Origin: Clostridiales bacterium
GTDB taxonomy: Bacteria; Bacillota; Clostridia; Peptostreptococcales; Anaerovoracaceae
Direction of reading: 5' to 3'
NCBI GenBank assembly: GCA_012735285.1
Contig: JAAYHT010000175.1
Span: 1-11,217 of the forward strand
DNA length: 11,217 bases
Shown in pieces: positions 7,956-11,217 of this stretch. Made by a program: the position numbers and the translations under genes. How positions within the stretch are numbered: position 1 is the first letter of the stretch; each line of letters starts with the position of its first letter. A model generated the notes under the pieces. It made no database searches and had not been told where the DNA came from. It saw only the letters and a list, made by a program, of their open reading frames with translations.

Positions 7956-10022
7956 ATGGATAAAGGAGTAAAGAGAAGTGGTACTATAAGTACTAAACTG
8001 TTACTTATCCTCATTGTTGCAATAGTATTAATTTTACTTATCGTTGGAGCGTTTGCATATATATCTTTTAAAGATTTTGTTAGCGCTGAAGTGTTGGTAG
8101 AGGTTAACAGAGTTATTCCCAGAATACTAGCTACAGTTATTGTAACATGCATAGTTATAATAATCCTTTCTTATATATTCATCAGAAACACAATCTCAAA
8201 ACCCCTCAGAGATATTGCTGAAAAGTCACAGTTACTTGTCTTAGGCGATACGGAATTAGCCATAGAAGAAAAGAATTTAAATAGAAATGATGAAATAGGT
8301 TTGATATGCAAAGGCTACCGTGATATTGCCATGAACATAAAAGAGCAGGCCATGGGCGCCGAAAGAATAGTGCAGGGCGATCTATCGATTGAAGTGGTGC
8401 CTAGATCCGATAAGGATATAATTGGCAAAAGCATGAGGGCGGTTGTGGAAACATTAAGAGACCTTGTAAAAGAGACCAAGGTGCTAATTAAAGCTGCATC
8501 GGATGGGGATTTAACTGTAAGGGGTAATACCGAAGGATTGAGCGGAGGCTATAAAGAAATAATAGAAGGTTTTAACAATGCACTTGATGCAATAGCTCAT
8601 CCGCTTTTTACATCTGTTGACTACTTAGGCAGAATGTCAAGAGGAGAAGAGCTGGAGGATTTGCAAAATGTCTATAAGGGCATTTACAGAGAACTTGTTG
8701 GCAGTTTCCTTGCCCTAAAGAGCACTGTAGATGACATGATAAGCGAGATGCAAAAGCTTACAGCTGCTGCTAAGGAAGGTAATATCTCACACAGAACCGA
8801 CGTTGATCTGCTCAAAGGAGTTTATAAGATCATTGGCGGCGGAATAAATGATACTCTGGATTCAATCGTAGCTCCGATTCAAGAGGCAACAGAAGTGCTT
8901 CAAGAGATGGCCAGAGGCAACCTGAATGTCAGGATGGAAGGAGACTACAAGGGAGATAATGCCGTACTTAAAGAGGCGGTTAATAATACCATTGAAGGTT
9001 TATTAGGTTACATAAATGAAATATCTAATGTGCTTGCTGAGGTTGGTGAGGGTAACCTAGATATAGTAGTATCTAATGATTTCGAAGGAAACTTCGTAGA
9101 GATCAGAGATTCTCTTGTAAACATCATAGAGTCACTAAACGATATGATGGGCGAAATCAACGAGGCTGCAAATCAGGTTGCGACAGGCTCTTTACAGGTT
9201 TCAGATGGTAGCCAGACTCTGTCGCAAGGTTCAACCGAGCAGGCTAGTTCTTTAGAAGAGCTTACAGCTTCTATTAACGAGATTGCTGAACAAACAAAAC
9301 AGAATGCTCTGAATGCTAATGAAGCTGATGAATATGCTAGACTGGCTCTTCAAAAGGCTAGCGAAGGTAACAAGCAGATGGAAGAAATGCTTCAGGCAAT
9401 GGAAGAGATAAACACATCGTCTCAAAACATTTCAAAGATCATAAAGGTAATAGACGATATTGCCTTCCAGACAAATATATTAGCCTTAAATGCTGCAGTT
9501 GAAGCTGCAAGGGCTGGGCAACATGGTAAGGGGTTTGCGGTAGTTGCTGAAGAAGTTAGAACCCTGGCTGCAAGGAGTGCCTCTGCTGCTAATGAAACTA
9601 CAGGACTAATAGAAGGCTCGATTGAAAAGGTCAAGGTTGGGACCAAGATAGCAAACGATACAGCACAAGCCTTAAATGAAATTTTAGAGCAAATGGAGAT
9701 ATCGGCTTCCCTCGCCAAAGAGATTGCAAATGCTTCCAATGAGCAGGCATCAGGTATAAGTCAGATAAATAAGGGAATAGAGCAGGTTTCTCATGTGGTG
9801 CAGAACAACTCAGCTACTGCTGAAGAAAGCGCCGCTGCAAGTGAAGAGCTTTCCAGCCAGGCCGAACTGCTGAAGCAGTTAGTAGGAAGATTCAAGCTAA
9901 GGAAGATGATGCTTTCAGGAAGCGAGCACAAACTAGCCGGTCCAGTTGAGCAGGAAGAATTAGCTGGAGAGCCTGAACAGCCTAAAATAATACTTAATGA
10001 CGAAGAGTTTGACAAGTATTAA
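7956..10022 (+). CDS. Methyl-accepting chemotaxis protein lacking an extracellular sensor domain (MCP4)
   Basis: A 688-residue membrane chemoreceptor. AAAGGAG at 7942-7948 lies seven bases before the ATG. Two membrane helices (about 15-36 and 58-76) are joined by a loop of only about 20 residues, too short for a Cache or four-helix sensor. A HAMP follows at about 77-130 with an extended connector (NLNRNDEIG), then six HAMP-like modules to about 396. The signalling domain starts at about 397 with its tip at 503-534. A Pro/Glu-rich linker ends in EEFDKY. Module 2 is closest to MCP1 and MCP3, modules 3-6 to MCP2, and the signalling hairpin largely to MCP3, so the gene looks mosaic. It may sense membrane or cytoplasmic state, act with a partner protein, or serve as a structural member of mixed arrays. 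Its function is inferred from family only. It lies between cheW and cheB. Confidence 0.95.
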   Translation: MDKGVKRSGTISTKLLLILIVAIVLILLIVGAFAYISFKDFVSAEVLVEVNRVIPRILATVIVTCIVIIILSYIFIRNTISKPLRDIAEKSQLLVLGDTELAIEEKNLNRNDEIGLICKGYRDIAMNIKEQAMGAERIVQGDLSIEVVPRSDKDIIGKSMRAVVETLRDLVKETKVLIKAASDGDLTVRGNTEGLSGGYKEIIEGFNNALDAIAHPLFTSVDYLGRMSRGEELEDLQNVYKGIYRELVGSFLALKSTVDDMISEMQKLTAAAKEGNISHRTDVDLLKGVYKIIGGGINDTLDSIVAPIQEATEVLQEMARGNLNVRMEGDYKGDNAVLKEAVNNTIEGLLGYINEISNVLAEVGEGNLDIVVSNDFEGNFVEIRDSLVNIIESLNDMMGEINEAANQVATGSLQVSDGSQTLSQGSTEQASSLEELTASINEIAEQTKQNALNANEADEYARLALQKASEGNKQMEEMLQAMEEINTSSQNISKIIKVIDDIAFQTNILALNAAVEAARAGQHGKGFAVVAEEVRTLAARSASAANETTGLIEGSIEKVKVGTKIANDTAQALNEILEQMEISASLAKEIANASNEQASGISQINKGIEQVSHVVQNNSATAEESAAASEELSSQAELLKQLVGRFKLRKMMLSGSEHKLAGPVEQEELAGEPEQPKIILNDEEFDKY

Positions 10023-10036
10023 TAAGATGCTAAAAT
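10009..10036 (+). promoter_or_regulatory. Candidate SigA-type promoter spanning the end of MCP4
   Basis: TTGACA at 10009-10014 and TAAAAT at 10031-10036 are separated by 16 bases. As at 7287-7315, the -35-like box falls in the Phe-Asp-Lys codons of the conserved receptor tail. The predicted start near 10043 coincides with the hairpin at 10042-10075, and cheB starts at 10101. It could give cheB its own basal transcription, or it may be chance. Confidence 0.35.
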
Positions 10037-10041
10037 AGAGA

Positions 10042-10075
10042 ATACAGTCTGTCATAATTTTATGGCAGACTGTAT
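10042..10075 (+). terminator. Intercistronic hairpin between MCP4 and cheB (weak terminator or attenuator)
   Basis: A 15-bp stem pairs 10042-10056 with 10061-10075, with one G-T pair and a four-base loop (ATTT). What follows (ATTAATTATT) is AT-rich but has no real T run. The cheB ribosome binding site lies only 14 bases downstream. It is therefore more likely a partial terminator, a processing site or an mRNA-stabilising structure that lowers cheB relative to cheW and MCP4 than a full stop. Its arms resemble the hairpin at 4447-4483 (CAGTCTGTCA and TGGCAGACTG against CAGCCTGTCA and TGGCAGGCTG). Confidence 0.5.
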
Positions 10076-10089
10076 ATTAATTATTAAAT

Positions 10090-10093
10090 GGAG
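10090..10093 (+). promoter_or_regulatory. Ribosome binding site that fixes the cheB start
   Basis: GGAG at 10090-10093 is seven bases before the ATG at 10101. The in-frame ATG at 10062 lies in the right arm of the hairpin, lacks a ribosome binding site, and would add 13 residues that are not typical of a CheB N-terminus. Confidence 0.75.
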
Positions 10094-10100
10094 TACGTTG

Positions 10101-11129
10101 ATGAAAGTAAAGTCTAAAATTAGAGTCCTAATAGTTGACGACTCTCTTTTATTCAGAGAGACCCTAGCTACTGAATTAAACAAAGATTTTGGTATAGAAG
10201 TTGTTGGAACCGCAGTCGATCCGTATGATGCTAGGGATAAAATTCTCAGCCTTAAACCTGATGTTATGACTTTGGATGTTGAGATGCCGAAGATGGATGG
10301 GATTGAATTTCTTAGAAAATTAATGCCCCAGTATCCACTGCCGGTTGTTGTAGTTAGCTCGGATGGGAATAAGGTGCTGGACGCACTGGATGCGGGAGCG
10401 GTAGATTTTGTTGCCAAACCTTCAAGCTATAAAACGGGTAAGGATGCCTTTTTAAATGAACTAATTGTTAAAATAAAGATTGCATCTTCAGCTAAGGTTG
10501 CCAGCCATAAAAAAGACTATGAACCAAGGGTCCTTTCCAGTGTGGAAGGGGACATCTCTGATATGGTCATAGCCATAGGAGCTTCTACAGGCGGAACTGA
10601 GGCAATACACAGTATTATTAAAGCTTTCCCAAGGGATATGCCTGGGATTCTAATTGTTCAGCATATGCCTCCTGTATTCACCAAGCTCTATGCTGAAAGA
10701 CTTAATAACTCCTGTGCTTTAGAAGTTAAAGAAGCCGAAGACAAAGACTTAGTCAAGCCTGGAAGGGTTTTAATTGCACCAGGCGATTACCACATGATAC
10801 TTAAAAGAGGTCCTAGTGGATTATATGTAAAATGCGAAAAAGGAGAAAAAGTCAGCGGGCACTGTCCCTCCGTTGATGTGCTGTTTGATTCTGTTGCCAA
10901 GGTGATGAAGAATAAAAGTATCGGTATCATCTTGACAGGTATGGGAAGGGACGGCGCCAGCGGTTTGCTGAACATGAAAAAGCAAGGGGCATATACCATA
11001 GGACAAGACGAAGAAACTTCAGTTGTATACGGCATGCCTATGGTGGCTTACAACATCGGAGCAGTCATGAAACAGTTACCTCTTGAAGAAATCCCGAGGG
11101 AAATATGTAAACGGTTGTCTTTGAAATAG
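10101..11129 (+). CDS. cheB: Chemotaxis response regulator protein-glutamate methylesterase CheB
   Basis: A 342-residue cytoplasmic enzyme that removes methyl groups from receptor glutamates, and can deamidate glutamines, after phosphorylation by CheA; it thus resets receptor sensitivity. The receiver domain spans about 7-125, with the acidic pair Asp13-Asp14, phospho-acceptor Asp59 in LDVEMPKMDG, Ser86-Ser87, and Lys106 in DFVAKP. A linker of about 30 residues leads to the methylesterase domain (about 153-340). The catalytic triad is Ser162 (GASTGGTEAI), His188 (QHMPP) and Asp284 (GMGRDGA). All key residues are present and the length is normal. The start at 10101 gives the expected N-terminus (IRVLIVDDS). 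It follows MCP4 by 78 bases containing a hairpin and is closed by a strong terminator, so it is probably the last gene of the cheW unit. No CheR partner is in the window. Confidence 0.97.
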   Translation: MKVKSKIRVLIVDDSLLFRETLATELNKDFGIEVVGTAVDPYDARDKILSLKPDVMTLDVEMPKMDGIEFLRKLMPQYPLPVVVVSSDGNKVLDALDAGAVDFVAKPSSYKTGKDAFLNELIVKIKIASSAKVASHKKDYEPRVLSSVEGDISDMVIAIGASTGGTEAIHSIIKAFPRDMPGILIVQHMPPVFTKLYAERLNNSCALEVKEAEDKDLVKPGRVLIAPGDYHMILKRGPSGLYVKCEKGEKVSGHCPSVDVLFDSVAKVMKNKSIGIILTGMGRDGASGLLNMKKQGAYTIGQDEETSVVYGMPMVAYNIGAVMKQLPLEEIPREICKRLSLK

Positions 11130-11140
11130 TATTAAATAGA

Positions 11141-11169
11141 GAGTCGCCAATATTGGCGGCTCATTTTTT
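11141..11169 (+). terminator. Rho-independent terminator after cheB
   Basis: A 9-bp GC-rich stem pairs 11141-11149 with 11154-11162 (GAGTCGCCA with TGGCGGCTC, one G-T pair) around a four-base loop. It is followed at once by A and six Ts (11164-11169). This is the most canonical terminator in the window and marks the end of the chemotaxis unit. Confidence 0.9.
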
Positions 11170-11217
11170 CTAGCTATTTGATAAAATAAGGATATCGACC
11201 GGTTCCTGGCCCTGCAT
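11170..11217. other. Non-coding right edge, nothing assigned
   Basis: The bases after the cheB terminator hold no start codon with a ribosome binding site, no clear promoter and no hairpin I can support. An ACCGGT hexamer palindrome is present, but such short palindromes are common by chance. Confidence 0.4.

Larger units (their letters stand above)
1..10022 (+). repeat. Array of four paralogous MCP genes sharing modules
   Basis: The cytoplasmic halves of the four receptors are repeats of one another at both DNA and protein level, with divergent input ends. In each, a HAMP and six HAMP-like modules precede the signalling hairpin. In MCP1 the conserved module glycines are 41, 43, 46, 45, 46 and 45 residues apart. 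One 23-base stretch is identical in MCP1 (835-857), MCP2 (3370-3392) and MCP4 (8919-8941) but altered in MCP3. The array is interrupted only by cheW. This implies local duplication followed by exchange between copies. Confidence 0.85.

Noticed and set aside
10062..10100. Upstream start for CheB at 10062
   Set aside because: It lies in a hairpin arm and has no ribosome binding site; the start at 10101 has GGAG at proper spacing and gives the normal receiver N-terminus.
10787..11035. Opposite-strand open frames inside cheB
   Set aside because: They overlap the methylesterase domain, whose catalytic residues are all intact; there is no ribosome binding site or domain support.
1..11129. A wholly new signalling system
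   Set aside because: Every gene belongs to a known chemotaxis family. The unusual points concern architecture, tails and regulation and do not show a new system.
1..11217. CRISPR array, insertion sequence, prophage, tRNA or rRNA
   Set aside because: No short direct repeats with unique spacers, no transposase or inverted terminal repeats, and no RNA gene signatures were seen. The repeats present are explained by receptor paralogy and HAMP modules.

Overview
This window comes from a low-GC, AT-biased bacterium of the Firmicutes, most likely an anaerobic clostridium-type organism. The signs are heavy use of AGA/AGG for Arg and ATA for Ile, strong GGAG-type ribosome binding sites, Clostridia-like receptor families and a candidate SigD-type motility promoter. 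The species cannot be named from the sequence alone. All genes lie on the + strand and all belong to bacterial chemosensory signalling.

Layout: (1) 1-4440 holds two methyl-accepting chemotaxis proteins (MCPs) only 15 bases apart. The first is cut by the left edge of the window; the second has a Cache-type extracellular sensor. A hairpin follows at 4447-4483. (2) 4559-7300 is a third MCP with a double-Cache (dCache) sensor, apparently its own unit, closed by a hairpin at 7329-7352. (3) A SigD-like promoter at 7361-7386 precedes cheW (7424-7921), a fourth MCP with almost no extracellular domain (7956-10022), an intercistronic hairpin, and cheB (10101-11129). A strong rho-independent terminator at 11141-11169 ends the unit. 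The last 47 bases show nothing I can assign.

The four MCPs are paralogues. Each has a different input end, then a canonical HAMP plus six HAMP-like modules repeating about every 45-46 residues, then a signalling hairpin that is nearly identical in all four, then a variable acidic linker and a conserved C-terminal tail ending in EFDKY. Different segments group the paralogues differently (1 with 3, 2 with 4, or 1 with 2 and 3 with 4), which points to recombination or gene conversion inside the array. CheW would couple the receptors to a CheA kinase, and CheB would demethylate the receptors for adaptation. cheA, cheR and cheY are not in the window.

I do not see a wholly new system. The features most worth a second look are the shared EFDKY tail, the mosaic seven-module HAMP array, the sensor-less fourth receptor, and the intergenic hairpins with possible promoters hidden in the tail codons.
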